Origin: Streptomyces akebiae
Lineage (GTDB): Bacteria; Actinomycetota; Actinomycetes; Streptomycetales; Streptomycetaceae
DNA: 64,000 bases
Assembly: GCF_019599145.1 (NCBI RefSeq)
Contig: NZ_CP080647.1
Location: 5,704,001-5,768,000 of the forward strand
Direction of reading: 5' to 3'
The translations under genes were made by a program, and so were the position numbers. Positions 40,665-48,837 of the stretch are shown here, piece by piece. Under the pieces are notes generated by a model, which worked only from the letters and a program-made list of their open reading frames with translations, ran no database searches and had not been told where the DNA came from. How positions within the stretch are numbered: position 1 is the first letter of the stretch; every line of letters starts with the position of its first letter.

Positions 40665-42962
40665 TCAGCGGCACACCGCCAGCGCGTCCAGGGCCACCGC
40701 CCCCTGCCCCCTCGGCAGCACCATCAACGGGTTGATGTCCAGCTCCGCTATCTGGTCCCCGAGTTCGAGCGCCATGCGCTGCACGCGGAGCACGACCTCC
40801 ACGAGGGCGTCCACGTCGGCCGGGGGAGCCCCGCGCACCCCGTCCAGCAGGGCCCGCCCGCGCAGCTCGGTGAGCATGGCGTGGGCCTGGTCCTCGCCGA
40901 AGGGCGGCACCCGCACGGCGGAGTCGCGGAGCACCTCCACGAGGACGCCGCCGAGGCCCACCGTGACCGTGGGCCCGAAGAGGTCGTCGTGGGTCACGCC
41001 CACGACCATCTCCACTCCCCGTTCGACCATCTGGCACACCAGCACCCCGTCGAGGGACACGTCCTCGTAGCGGGCGATGTCGGTGAGTTCGCGATAGGCG
41101 TCGCGGATCTGGCTCGCGGAGGTCAGGCCGATCTTCACCAGGCCGAGCTCCGTCTTGTGGGCGATGCTCGCGCCGGACGCCTTCATCACCACCGGGTAGC
41201 CGACGAGACTCGCCGCGCGTACGGCCGCCGCCGCACTGGTCACCAACTGCTCGCGCGGCACGCGGATGCCGTACGCGCGCAGCAACTGCTTGGCCGCGTG
41301 CTCGCTCAGCTGCTGCCCCGGCCGCATCAGTGCCTGCGCCTTGCGGAAGGAGGGCGAGGTGGAGCGGGGCGCCTCGTCGAAGGGGGAGCGGTAGGCGGCG
41401 GTGAAGCGGGAGTGGTCGAGGTGGGCGCGGACGGCCGTGATGCAGTTGGCGAAGGTGCGGAAGGTCGCCACCCTGGAGGACCCGAGCAGCGTCTCGCGGT
41501 AGGCGGCCTCGGTGCCCACCGGCGATCCCCACACCACGCACACCAGTTTGTCCGTCCGCTCCGCCGCGGCCACCAGGTCCTGGGCGAGCTTGTCGCTCAT
41601 GGGAGGGAAGGGGCCGGTGATGGGGCAGATCAGCACCCCCACGGCAGGGTCGTCGAGGATCGCGTCGAGGATGCGGGGGCCGCGCCAGTCGCCCACGGGA
41701 TGGCCGCCGTTGTCGACGGGGTTGGCCACGCTCAGATAGTCGGGGATCCACTGGTGCAGCTCGGCCTGCTTGGCCTCGGAGAGCGTGGGGAGGGGCAGTC
41801 CGGCCTCGGTGGCCAGGTCGGCGAAGTGCGCGCCCGTGCCGCCCGAGATCGAATAGACGACGACGCCTTCGGGCCTCGGCACGGCCGGCCTCGGCGCGGT
41901 TGGGGTGGGTGTGGCTGCCCCCGGGGCCGATGACCCCGGGATGCGCGCGCGCCGGGCCCGCGCCAACAGGGTGGCCGTGTCCTGGAGTTCGTCGAGCCCG
42001 TCGACGCGGATCACTCCGTACTGCCGCATCGCCGCGTCGACCACCGCGTCCGCGCCGGTGAGCTTGCCGGTGTGGGAGGCGGCGGTGCGGGCCCCTGTCT
42101 CGGTGCGGCCGACCTTGACGGCGACGACGGGGACACCGCGCCGGGCGGCCCGGTCGGCGGCGAGAAGGAAGGCGCGGCCGTCCTTGAGGCCCTCGACGTA
42201 GGCGGCGATGGCGCCGACCTCGGGGCGTTCGGCGAAGTAGGAGATGAAGTCGGCGGTCTCCAGGTCGGCCTCGTTGCCGGTGGGGGCCCAGTGGGAGAGG
42301 CGGATACCGAGTTCCTGGAGGGAGAAGACGGGGCGGCCCTGGTGGCCGGACTGGGTGATCAGTGCGATCGCCGGGCCGTCGAGGTCGTCGCGGAAGCGCT
42401 CGAAGGCGTTGAGGTTGGTGTTGGGGCCGAGCAGCCGCAGCCCGTCGGCTCGGGCCACGGCGGCGGCCAGCCGTTCCTGGACGGCGGCACCCTCCGCGCC
42501 GGTCTCGGCGAAACCGGAGGCGAAGGCGACGGCGAACTTCACTTTGGCCTCGGCCAGTTCGCCGATCACGGGAAGGGGGTCGGAGACGAGCAGCGCGGCG
42601 AGATCGACCTGTTCGGGCAGGGCGGCGACGGAAGGCGCGCAGGGGATGCCGAAGACCGACTCGCGGGTGGGGTGCACGGGGTGGAACCGGGCGCCGACGC
42701 GTTCGGACCAGGCGAGCAACTGCCGGGTGATCCCGCTGTTCGGCCGGCCCTCCGTGTCCGAGGCGCCGATGACGGCGACGGACTCCGGGCGGAAGAAACG
42801 GTCCAGGTCGGGGACGTCGGCGTGCAGCGGGCGTCCGCTGACGTCCAGGTCGCCGGCCTCGGCGGGCCTGCCGTGCACGGCCTGTGCGGGGTGTTCGCCG
42901 CACGCGATGGCCCGGGCCCGGCGGGAGTCGGTGGTGAGGGTGCCGTGGGTTGATCCAAGCAT
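40665..42962 (-). CDS. ADP-forming acyl-CoA synthetase (acetate-CoA ligase family)
   Basis: A 765-residue protein with fused subunits. The CoA-binding domain begins RFFRPESVAVIGASDTEGR; the succinyl-CoA-ligase-like domain has the phosphohistidine segment ASHTGKLTG. After a Pro/Thr linker comes VYSISGGTGAHFADLA, and the C-terminal ATP-grasp part has YPVVMKASGASIAHKTELG and AELDINPLMVLPRG. It interconverts acyl-CoA plus ADP and phosphate with acid plus ATP and CoA. Two island operators precede it. It may handle an acid released later in the pathway. Confidence 0.9.
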   Translation of the reverse strand: MLGSTHGTLTTDSRRARAIACGEHPAQAVHGRPAEAGDLDVSGRPLHADVPDLDRFFRPESVAVIGASDTEGRPNSGITRQLLAWSERVGARFHPVHPTRESVFGIPCAPSVAALPEQVDLAALLVSDPLPVIGELAEAKVKFAVAFASGFAETGAEGAAVQERLAAAVARADGLRLLGPNTNLNAFERFRDDLDGPAIALITQSGHQGRPVFSLQELGIRLSHWAPTGNEADLETADFISYFAERPEVGAIAAYVEGLKDGRAFLLAADRAARRGVPVVAVKVGRTETGARTAASHTGKLTGADAVVDAAMRQYGVIRVDGLDELQDTATLLARARRARIPGSSAPGAATPTPTAPRPAVPRPEGVVVYSISGGTGAHFADLATEAGLPLPTLSEAKQAELHQWIPDYLSVANPVDNGGHPVGDWRGPRILDAILDDPAVGVLICPITGPFPPMSDKLAQDLVAAAERTDKLVCVVWGSPVGTEAAYRETLLGSSRVATFRTFANCITAVRAHLDHSRFTAAYRSPFDEAPRSTSPSFRKAQALMRPGQQLSEHAAKQLLRAYGIRVPREQLVTSAAAAVRAASLVGYPVVMKASGASIAHKTELGLVKIGLTSASQIRDAYRELTDIARYEDVSLDGVLVCQMVERGVEMVVGVTHDDLFGPTVTVGLGGVLVEVLRDSAVRVPPFGEDQAHAMLTELRGRALLDGVRGAPPADVDALVEVVLRVQRMALELGDQIAELDINPLMVLPRGQGAVALDALAVCR

Positions 42963-43018
42963 CGGTCCGCCCGCTCCTGTGTGACAGCCAATTCAGTGAC
43001 GTGGCGACGTACACGTTT

Positions 43019-43033
43019 CTGACGACACGTCAG
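43019..43033. promoter_or_regulatory. Island operator, copy 5
   Basis: CTGACGACACGTCAG has perfect six-base arms around ACA. It is 57 bases upstream of the acyl-CoA synthetase start. Confidence 0.75.
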
Positions 43034-43049
43034 ATTTCAGACTACTGAA

Positions 43050-43064
43050 CTGACGCTGTGTCAG
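43050..43064. promoter_or_regulatory. Island operator, copy 6
   Basis: CTGACGCTGTGTCAG has five-base arms CTGAC/GTCAG with a matching sixth base on the left. It lies 31 bases (about three helical turns) from copy 5, centre to centre. Confidence 0.6.
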
Positions 43065-43282
43065 GAATGGGTGTGCGAGCAAAGTTACGCGGCAGTAAGG
43101 AGGTTGTACCCACGCGGGGCGGCGGTCAGACCTGTGGCCGGGTTCGTCCATGAGTGACGATCCGGTCGGTGCGACGGGCGGCCGTCGGTGCGCAGACGGC
43201 TGCCGGGGTGGCGACGGCTGCCGGGGTGACGACGGCCGTCTGCCCACCGACGGCCGTCTTCACGCCGACGGCCGTCGGTCGG

Positions 43283-44506
43283 TCAGCGTTCGGTGCGGAT
43301 CCGTACGGTGATCGCGTCGAGGGTGGCGACCCCGCCGGTCTTCGCGACCGCCTTGGCGATCTTCTCGGCGTCGAGGGCGAGTTCGCGGAACATGCCGCTG
43401 ATGGGGTTGGTGAAGCCGGTGAAGTACAGGCCGGTGGCGTTCTCGGGGGTGCGGGCGCCGTGCACGACGGGCTTGCCGCGTCCGTCGAGCACGTCGAGGT
43501 GTCCGACGAGGCCTTCCAGGGCGCGCCGGTAGCCGGTGGCGGCGATCACGGCGTCGACCTCGACGCGGGTGCCGTCGCCGAGGACGACCTTGCCGTCCTC
43601 GAACCCCTCGACCGGGCCGACGATCTCGACCTTCCCCTTGCGCACGGCGTCGATGAGGCCGACGTCCTGCACGGGGATGGAGCCCTCGCGCACGCGGGAG
43701 TAGAGGCCGGTGTCGGGCCGGGCCAGGCCGTGCGCCGACAGGTCCGGCACGCTGAGCTTCGCCATCGGCTTGGCGAGCCGGTCCACGAGGGCGACCGGCA
43801 GCCGTCGTACGAGGACGGCCGTGTACTGGGCCGCCCACCCGGCGGTCGTCCGGCGCACGATGTGCGGGGCCGTCCGTACCGCGAGCCTTACGCGCGCCGC
43901 CCCGCCCTCGACGAGGTCGACGGCGATCTCGGCGCCGGTGTTGCCGATGCCGACGACGAGGACGTCCCGGCCGGCGTAGGGCTTCGGGTTGCGGTACTCG
44001 GCGGCGTGCACCAGCTCGCCCCCGTACGAGTCCCGGCCGGGCCAGTCGGGGATGTGGGGCGTGTGGTTGTAGCCGGTGGCGACGACGACCGCGCCGCCGG
44101 TCAGCTCGCGGCCGCCGGTGGCGTGCAGCAGCCAGCCGGTGCCGTCCGGGGTGCGCTCGACCCGGGACACCTCGACGCCCGTCACGATCTCCAGCTGCTG
44201 CACCTCGGCGTACTTCTCCAGGTACCGCACCACGTTGTCCCGCGACACCCACCGGCCGAAGCGGCGCGGCATGGGCAGGCCGGGCAGTCCCGACAGCCGC
44301 CGGGTCGTGTGCAGGTGCAGCCGGTCGTAGTGCCGCCGCCAGGACGCGCCGACCGCGTCCGACTTCTCCAGCACCACCGCCCGCACCCCCTGGACCCGCA
44401 ACGCGTGCGCGACGGCCAGTCCGCCGGGTCCGCCGCCGATCACGTAGACGGGGCGGTCGGAGGGGGCAGGGGTCGCGGGTCCCGCGGATGCACTGGAGTC
44501 GGCCAT
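43283..44506 (-). CDS. Flavin-containing monooxygenase / NAD(P)-dependent oxidoreductase
   Basis: A 407-residue two-dinucleotide-fold flavoprotein. FAD motif VYVIGGGPGGLAVAHAL is at the N-terminus; the NADPH motif VLVVGIGNTGAEIAVDL is in the middle; ATGY motifs occur at VVVATGYNHTPHIPDW and AVIAATGYRRALEG. This fits the YUC/FMO-like or Baeyer-Villiger-related group, which oxygenate small organic substrates. ATG 44506 gives the right N-terminus; the frame is open far upstream through non-coding sequence. Divergent from DoxX, with an island operator between. Confidence 0.88.
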   Translation of the reverse strand: MADSSASAGPATPAPSDRPVYVIGGGPGGLAVAHALRVQGVRAVVLEKSDAVGASWRRHYDRLHLHTTRRLSGLPGLPMPRRFGRWVSRDNVVRYLEKYAEVQQLEIVTGVEVSRVERTPDGTGWLLHATGGRELTGGAVVVATGYNHTPHIPDWPGRDSYGGELVHAAEYRNPKPYAGRDVLVVGIGNTGAEIAVDLVEGGAARVRLAVRTAPHIVRRTTAGWAAQYTAVLVRRLPVALVDRLAKPMAKLSVPDLSAHGLARPDTGLYSRVREGSIPVQDVGLIDAVRKGKVEIVGPVEGFEDGKVVLGDGTRVEVDAVIAATGYRRALEGLVGHLDVLDGRGKPVVHGARTPENATGLYFTGFTNPISGMFRELALDAEKIAKAVAKTGGVATLDAITVRIRTER

Positions 44507-44670
44507 GTGCCTGAGCGTATTCACACCCTCATTTGTTGGGTCTCGGTCAAGACCGGAATTGGTTGCGGATTGATCACGGGTGTAGGAGGGGTGGGTGGGA
44601 TCGGTGACGTAGGTGGGTCGGAGTGTGGGGAGGTGGTGGCCGTACGCGGTGACGGCGAGACAGGTGGGCC

Positions 44671-44702
44671 GCAGGCCCTCCCCCTGCCGGGGGAGGGCCT
44701 GC
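44671..44702. terminator. Perfect 14-bp hairpin in a divergent region
   Basis: GCAGGCCCTCCCCC (44671-44684) and GGGGGAGGGCCTGC (44689-44702) pair perfectly around TGCC. Although it looks like a terminator, no gene ends here: the monooxygenase starts at 44506 leftward and DoxX at 44925 rightward. It could insulate the two promoters or be an attenuator. Confidence 0.6.
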
Positions 44703-44884
44703 GTTCCCGGGGTCGGCCACCCCCGGGCTCGCGGCCAGGGGGTCTGGCCGAAGTTGTGCGGGCGTGCCATGCCGATCGGGTTCGTGCCCTGGGCAGGACA
44801 CGGGACGGACGGGGCCTCACTTGCACGCCCCGGGTTCCGTCGGCCGGTCCGCGTCTCTTGCGCATCCACCCCCCGTCCGCTGAA

Positions 44885-44899
44885 CTGACGTACCGTCAG
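44885..44899. promoter_or_regulatory. Island operator, copy 7
   Basis: CTGACGTACCGTCAG has perfect six-base arms. It lies 25 bases upstream of the DoxX start. Confidence 0.75.
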
Positions 44900-44924
44900 A
44901 AACCCGCGTGGGTGCGGAAGGGCG

Positions 44925-45380
44925 ATGTCCATGGAGACGATCTGGCTCAGCGGTGCCGAATGGGTGGCCGTGCTGCGTATCGGGCTCGGGCTGTGGTGGC
45001 TGGAGAGCTGGCGGCACAAGGACAAGAGGGCCTGGTTCGCGGAGGGGACCGGGATCGCCTGGGCGGCGGGGGTGGCGGAGAAGCATCGGTGGGGAGCGGT
45101 GCGTGGAGGGTTCGACGTGGTGGTCAGGCCTCGGCCGAAGGCCATGGCCTACGTCGTCGTCTACGCCGAACTCGCCCTCGGGCTCGGGCTGGTCCTCGGG
45201 TTCCTCACGCCGATCGCGCTCGTCGGCGGTCTGGTGCTCAACCTCCTGTATCTCGTGCTGATGATCCACGACTGGGCCGAGCAGGGGCAGAACTCGATGA
45301 TGGCGCTCATCTCGGTGGTGGCGCTGTTCGGGATGTCCTGGCAGACGTGGTCCCTCGACAGCGCGCTGGGCTTGTTCTGA
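44925..45380 (+). CDS. DoxX-family membrane protein
   Basis: A 151-residue integral membrane protein with about four membrane segments (WVAVLRIGLGLWWLESW; YVVVYAELALGLGLVLGFL; LVGGLVLNLLYLVLMI; a C-terminal one). DoxX proteins are linked to quinone/thiosulphate redox and, in actinobacteria, to oxidative-stress complexes. It opens a plus-strand operon with the DUF35 gene and has an island operator in front. The role in the pathway is unknown. Confidence 0.82.
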   Translation: MSMETIWLSGAEWVAVLRIGLGLWWLESWRHKDKRAWFAEGTGIAWAAGVAEKHRWGAVRGGFDVVVRPRPKAMAYVVVYAELALGLGLVLGFLTPIALVGGLVLNLLYLVLMIHDWAEQGQNSMMALISVVALFGMSWQTWSLDSALGLF

Positions 45381-45400
45381 CGGGTGAAGGGAGCCCGGTG

Positions 45401-45829
45401 GTGAGGGGTGGCGAGGGCGTGCGGTTCGATCTGCCGGAGGTCGACGGCCTCAGTCGTACGTACTGGGACGCCGCCGCGGAAGGGCGGCTGCTGCTGCGGC
45501 GGTGCGGGGCGGCGGGCTGTGGGCGCGCCCATCACTATCCGCGCGAGTTCTGCCCCTACTGCTGGAGCGAGGACGTGCGATGGGAGCAGGCCTCCGGCCG
45601 CGCCGTGCTCTACACCTGGTCCGTCGTCCACCGCAACGACCTGCCGCCCTTCGGGGAGCGCACGCCCTACGTGCCCGCCGTCGTCGACCTCGCCGAGGGG
45701 CCCCGGATGATGACCGAGGTCGTGGAGTGGGAGGACGGGGGCGGGGAACTGCGGGCGGGGACGGGGCTCCACGTCGCCTTCCGGGAGAGCGGGGGCTTCG
45801 TGGTGCCCGTATTTCGCGTGCGGGCGTGA
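45401..45829 (+). CDS. DUF35 zinc-ribbon/OB-fold protein (ChsH2 C-terminal-like)
   Basis: A 142-residue protein. The rubredoxin-like zinc ribbon RRCGAAGCGRAHHYPREFCPYCW contains the CxxxxC and CPYC knuckles, followed by an OB fold (GRAVLYTWSVVHRNDLPPF). DUF35 proteins form complexes with SCP-x thiolase-like proteins, as ChsH2 does with the aldolase Ltp2 in cholesterol side-chain degradation. The likely partner is encoded at 48838-50025. A GTG at 45398 is an alternative start. It follows DoxX by 20 bases. Confidence 0.88.
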   Translation: MRGGEGVRFDLPEVDGLSRTYWDAAAEGRLLLRRCGAAGCGRAHHYPREFCPYCWSEDVRWEQASGRAVLYTWSVVHRNDLPPFGERTPYVPAVVDLAEGPRMMTEVVEWEDGGGELRAGTGLHVAFRESGGFVVPVFRVRA

Positions 45830-45853
45830 AGGGCCGCGCGTTTCAATGGGGGC

Positions 45854-46480
45854 GTGAGCCGTACCGATGAGCGAGCCTCCGACCCGTCGCCCGATCCTGC
45901 CTGCCCGCCCTCCGTCGAGCCGCACGGTCACGGGCTGCGCCTGTGCGCCTGGGACGCCGAGTCCGACGCCGATGTCGAGGCGTGGTTGCGGGGCCGTACC
46001 GATCCCGACTTCCAGCGGTGGAACACGCCCCTGGTGTGGGACGCGAGCTTCGAGGGCGCCCGGGAGTCGCTGCGGCGGCGGGCCGAGTCCGACGCGGAGG
46101 GCACCACCGTGGCCTTCCGGATCACGGACGCGGAGAGCGGCGCGACCCTCGGACAGGTCGGGCTGAGCGGGATCGACGCGCATATGCGCAGGGCCGTCGT
46201 CGGCTACTGGGTGCTGCCCGAGGCCCGCGGCCGCCGGGTCGCCACCCGGGCCCTCGACCTCGCCGCCCGCTGGACCTTCACCGAACTCGGCATCCACCGG
46301 CTCGAACTCGACCACGCCGTCGGCCATGGCGCGTCCTGCCGCATCGCCGAGCTGTGCGGGTTCGCCTTCGAGGGGCTCATGCGCGGGGCGGCCTTCGAGG
46401 AGGGGCGCCAGGACGCGTTCCGGGACGCCCACCTGCACGCACGACTGGCCACCGACCCGGCCCCGGAGGGGATTCGATGA
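45854..46480 (+). CDS. GNAT-family N-acetyltransferase (RimJ-like)
   Basis: A 208-residue acetyltransferase. The GNAT fold is seen from LRLCAWDAESDADVEAWL through AVVGYWVLPEARGRRVATRALDLAARW (acetyl-CoA pyrophosphate loop ARGRRVA) to HRLELDHAVGHGASCRIAELCGF. Substrate is unknown. It starts with GTG and its TGA overlaps the next ATG (ATGA). It may be read through from the DoxX-DUF35 operon but looks functionally unrelated. Confidence 0.88.
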   Translation: MSRTDERASDPSPDPACPPSVEPHGHGLRLCAWDAESDADVEAWLRGRTDPDFQRWNTPLVWDASFEGARESLRRRAESDAEGTTVAFRITDAESGATLGQVGLSGIDAHMRRAVVGYWVLPEARGRRVATRALDLAARWTFTELGIHRLELDHAVGHGASCRIAELCGFAFEGLMRGAAFEEGRQDAFRDAHLHARLATDPAPEGIR

Positions 46481-47271
46481 GCGCGGAGAGCCGAGAAGAG
46501 TACGAGACCGTCGACGACCCCGACGGGTACTTCGGGGAAGCCGTGGCCGCGTACTACGACGACGCCTCGGACGACCCCTTCGACGAGGTGTTCGGCCCGG
46601 AGGCCGTGGACCCGGTGGTGGACCTGATCGCCGGTCTCGCGGGCGGGCCGGGAGGGGACGCGCGGGCGCTGGAGTTCGGCGTCGGCACCGGGCGGATCGC
46701 GCTGCCGCTCGCCCGGCGGGGCGTGCCGGTCCACGGGATCGACCTGTCGCGGGCCATGGTGCGGCGGTTGCGGGCCAAGCCGGGCGGCGCCGACATCGGT
46801 GTCACCATCGGAGACTTCGCCACGGCACGGGTCGACGGTCCCGGGTTCACCGTCGCGTACCTGGTCTTCAACACGATCGGCAATCTGACCACGCAGGACG
46901 CCCAGGTGGAGTGCTTCCGCAACGCCGCATCCCATCTCGTGCGGGGTGGCCGCTTCGTCATCGAGGTCGGCGTGCCGGACCTGCGCAGACTGCCGCCGGG
47001 GCAGAACGCGGTGCCGTTCCGGGTCGGCCCGACGCGGCTGGGGTTCGACACGTACGACGTGGCGACGCAGGGGATGCGGTCGCACCACGTGACGGTCGTC
47101 GACGGACGGACGCAGTACCGGTCGATCCCGTTCCGGTACGTCTGGCCGGCCGAGCTGGATCTGATGGCCCGGCTGGCCGGGATGCGGTTGCGGGACCGGT
47201 GGGCGGGGTGGAAGGGGGAGCCGTTCACGAACGACAGCACCAAGCACGTCTCCGTGTGGGAGAAGGTCTGA
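46477..47271 (+). CDS. Class I SAM-dependent methyltransferase
   Basis: A 264-residue protein. The SAM-binding motif [19 protein letters not shown] is near residues 66-84, with [14 protein letters not shown] as motif II. The acceptor region [18 protein letters not shown] is typical of uncharacterised bacterial methyltransferases that lack the NPPY motif. Translationally coupled to the acetyltransferase by a 4-base overlap. Substrate unknown. Confidence 0.87.
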   Translation: MSAESREEYETVDDPDGYFGEAVAAYYDDASDDPFDEVFGPEAVDPVVDLIAGLAGGPGGDARALEFGVGTGRIALPLARRGVPVHGIDLSRAMVRRLRAKPGGADIGVTIGDFATARVDGPGFTVAYLVFNTIGNLTTQDAQVECFRNAASHLVRGGRFVIEVGVPDLRRLPPGQNAVPFRVGPTRLGFDTYDVATQGMRSHHVTVVDGRTQYRSIPFRYVWPAELDLMARLAGMRLRDRWAGWKGEPFTNDSTKHVSVWEKV

Positions 47272-47368
47272 GGGCGGTCCGCGCCGCGCCCGAGGCGGGC
47301 GGGGCGGGCACAGGCCGTCCACGGCCGGACTTCAGAAACCGTTCAGCTCCGCCCCCGACCTTGGGCGC

Positions 47369-47572
47369 ATGACGGAGAACACCCACGCCCACACCCACAC
47401 CCCCCACGACGCTCACGGCCACCGCCCCCGCGGAAGCGGTGGTGGCGGTGGCGGCATGGGCGGGCCGGGCGGTACCCCGACCCAGCAGCACATCCACACC
47501 ATCATCCGCACGCCCAACGGCGGCGACTACGGCATCGATCTCCTCAAGCTGCACCTGGAGAAGGACCACTGA
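47369..47572 (+). CDS. Small histidine-rich protein
   Basis: A 67-codon ORF reading [20 protein letters not shown] at the start, with eight histidines in the first 20 residues. A glycine stretch follows, then a more ordinary C-terminus [20 protein letters not shown]. The third codon positions are nearly all G or C, which supports coding. The His cluster could bind Ni, Zn or Cu. No clear ribosome site precedes the ATG. Not recognised as a named family. Confidence 0.55.
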   Translation: MTENTHAHTHTPHDAHGHRPRGSGGGGGGMGGPGGTPTQQHIHTIIRTPNGGDYGIDLLKLHLEKDH

Positions 47573-47585
47573 CGGTCCGCGCGGG

Positions 47586-48314
47586 TCAGGGCCACAGCAG
47601 CTCCGTGGCCCAACCGCCGCCGTCCCGACGGTAGTCGAGCCGTACGTGCCGGCGCCGCGTGTCCCCCTGGAAGAACTCCACCTCGTCCGGCTCCACGACA
47701 TACGCCGTCCAGGAGGGCACGGGTACGTCCGGTTCCCGCTCGGCCCGTGCCCAGGCGGCCTCCGACGCGCGCTCCAACTCCTCGTACGAGGAGAGGACTT
47801 CGCTCTGGTGACCCACGAGAGCGGCGGCCAGCGCACCCGTCGAGCGGGCGTGCAGGTCGGCGTGGGCGACTTCGGCGGGCTCGACCGTGACAGGGCCCCG
47901 CACCCTTACCTGGCGGCCGAGGAGGGGCCAGTAGAAGCCGAGGGACGCGTACGGCCGGTGCGCGAGCTGCCGGCCCTTGCGGCTTCCGGCGTGGGAGGCG
48001 AAGTGCCAGCCCCGCGCGTCCACGTCGTGCAGCATCACCGTACGGACGTCCGGCCGCCCCTCCGCGTCCGCCGTGGCCAGCGACATCGTGTGCGGCTCCA
48101 CCTCCCCGGCCGCCACCACCTCCCCGAACCAGGTGGCGAAGAGCGACACCGGCTCGGCGGGCGCCGTGGCCGGGTCGAACAGGGGCAGAGCGCTGACCTG
48201 CGGATCCCAGACGCGCAGCCCGCGCAGGGCCTGCACGAACTCGGACGGCGTGGCGGGGACGGGGTCGGGCGCGGCCTGGGCCTGGGCCTCGGGCCGGGAA
48301 GGGGGCTCGATCAT
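47586..48314 (-). CDS. Pyridoxamine-phosphate-oxidase-like flavoprotein (PdxH/PhzG type)
   Basis: A 242-residue FMN split-barrel protein. PHTMSLATADAEGRPDVRTVML, FASHAGSRKGRQLAHRP and the C-terminal EVEFFQGDTRRRHVRLDY match the PdxH fold. The final block differs from the WQGR-x-x-RLHDR of the canonical enzyme at 3862-4515, so it may act on another substrate, as PhzG does. Nearly adjacent to the F420-type PPOX gene on the same strand and probably co-transcribed with the thiolase. Confidence 0.85.
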   Translation of the reverse strand: MIEPPSRPEAQAQAAPDPVPATPSEFVQALRGLRVWDPQVSALPLFDPATAPAEPVSLFATWFGEVVAAGEVEPHTMSLATADAEGRPDVRTVMLHDVDARGWHFASHAGSRKGRQLAHRPYASLGFYWPLLGRQVRVRGPVTVEPAEVAHADLHARSTGALAAALVGHQSEVLSSYEELERASEAAWARAEREPDVPVPSWTAYVVEPDEVEFFQGDTRRRHVRLDYRRDGGGWATELLWP

Positions 48315-48327
48315 GGGTGGGACGGTC

Positions 48328-48753
48328 TCACACCGTGCCCAGATCGGACGAGACCCACCGCTCGGGGCGCATGCGGATGACGACCTGGTCGCCGTGGTTC
48401 GAGGAGGAGAAGTCCACGTAGCCGTCGACCTTCTCGGGCGCGAGGTAGCGCGCGGAGATCTCCCGGAGCTGGTCGAGAGTGGCGGGGGCCGTGTCGGTGA
48501 CGGGGCCCTCGACGGAGACGTAGCGGATGGTGGGTTCCAGGCGGTCGATCATCAGGGTGAAGCGTCCGGCGGCCTGGATCAGCCGGTTCTTGCGGGAGTC
48601 CCGGCCGGTCATGACCCAGATGTCGCCCCCGGGCTCGTACTGGTACCAGATCGGTACCGTCAGCGGGGCCCGACCCTCCCCCGCGTCCACCGCCAACGCG
48701 GCCACATGAGCCTCGGCCAGAAACTCCTCGCGCTCCTTGCGGGACAGTGCCAT
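48328..48753 (-). CDS. PPOX-class F420- or flavin-dependent oxidoreductase
   Basis: A 141-residue split-barrel protein: LSRKEREEFLAEAHVAALA, then PLTVPIWYQYEPGGDIWVMTG and KNRLIQAAGRFTLMIDR. Mycobacterial and streptomycete relatives of this length often bind F420. It is downstream of the thiolase-like gene on the same strand, so it may reduce a pathway intermediate. Confidence 0.85.
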   Translation of the reverse strand: MALSRKEREEFLAEAHVAALAVDAGEGRAPLTVPIWYQYEPGGDIWVMTGRDSRKNRLIQAAGRFTLMIDRLEPTIRYVSVEGPVTDTAPATLDQLREISARYLAPEKVDGYVDFSSSNHGDQVVIRMRPERWVSSDLGTV

Positions 48754-48837
48754 GTCACTTCCTCCGGGATGTTTCGGGGGCGCCTTCGCCTGCCGAGTCG
48801 CTTCAGCGCCCCGGCTACGCCCGCTATTCCGGCCCGC

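Larger units (their letters stand above)
42963..43282. other. Intergenic region with operators and an 18-bp phased palindrome array
   Basis: Besides two island operators, it holds three copies of the perfect palindrome GACGGCCGTC at 43231, 43249 and 43267, spaced exactly 18 bases, just beyond the stop of the monooxygenase gene. They could form terminator-like structures or bind a protein on one DNA face. Confidence 0.6.

Noticed and set aside
44521..44865. Proline-rich ORF in the divergent region before DoxX
   Set aside because: No ribosome site, low complexity, and it covers the 14-bp hairpin.
43154..45398. Long plus-strand ORF leading into the DUF35 gene
   Set aside because: Its upstream part overlaps the monooxygenase antisense and the DoxX gene; only the last 142 codons have protein features.
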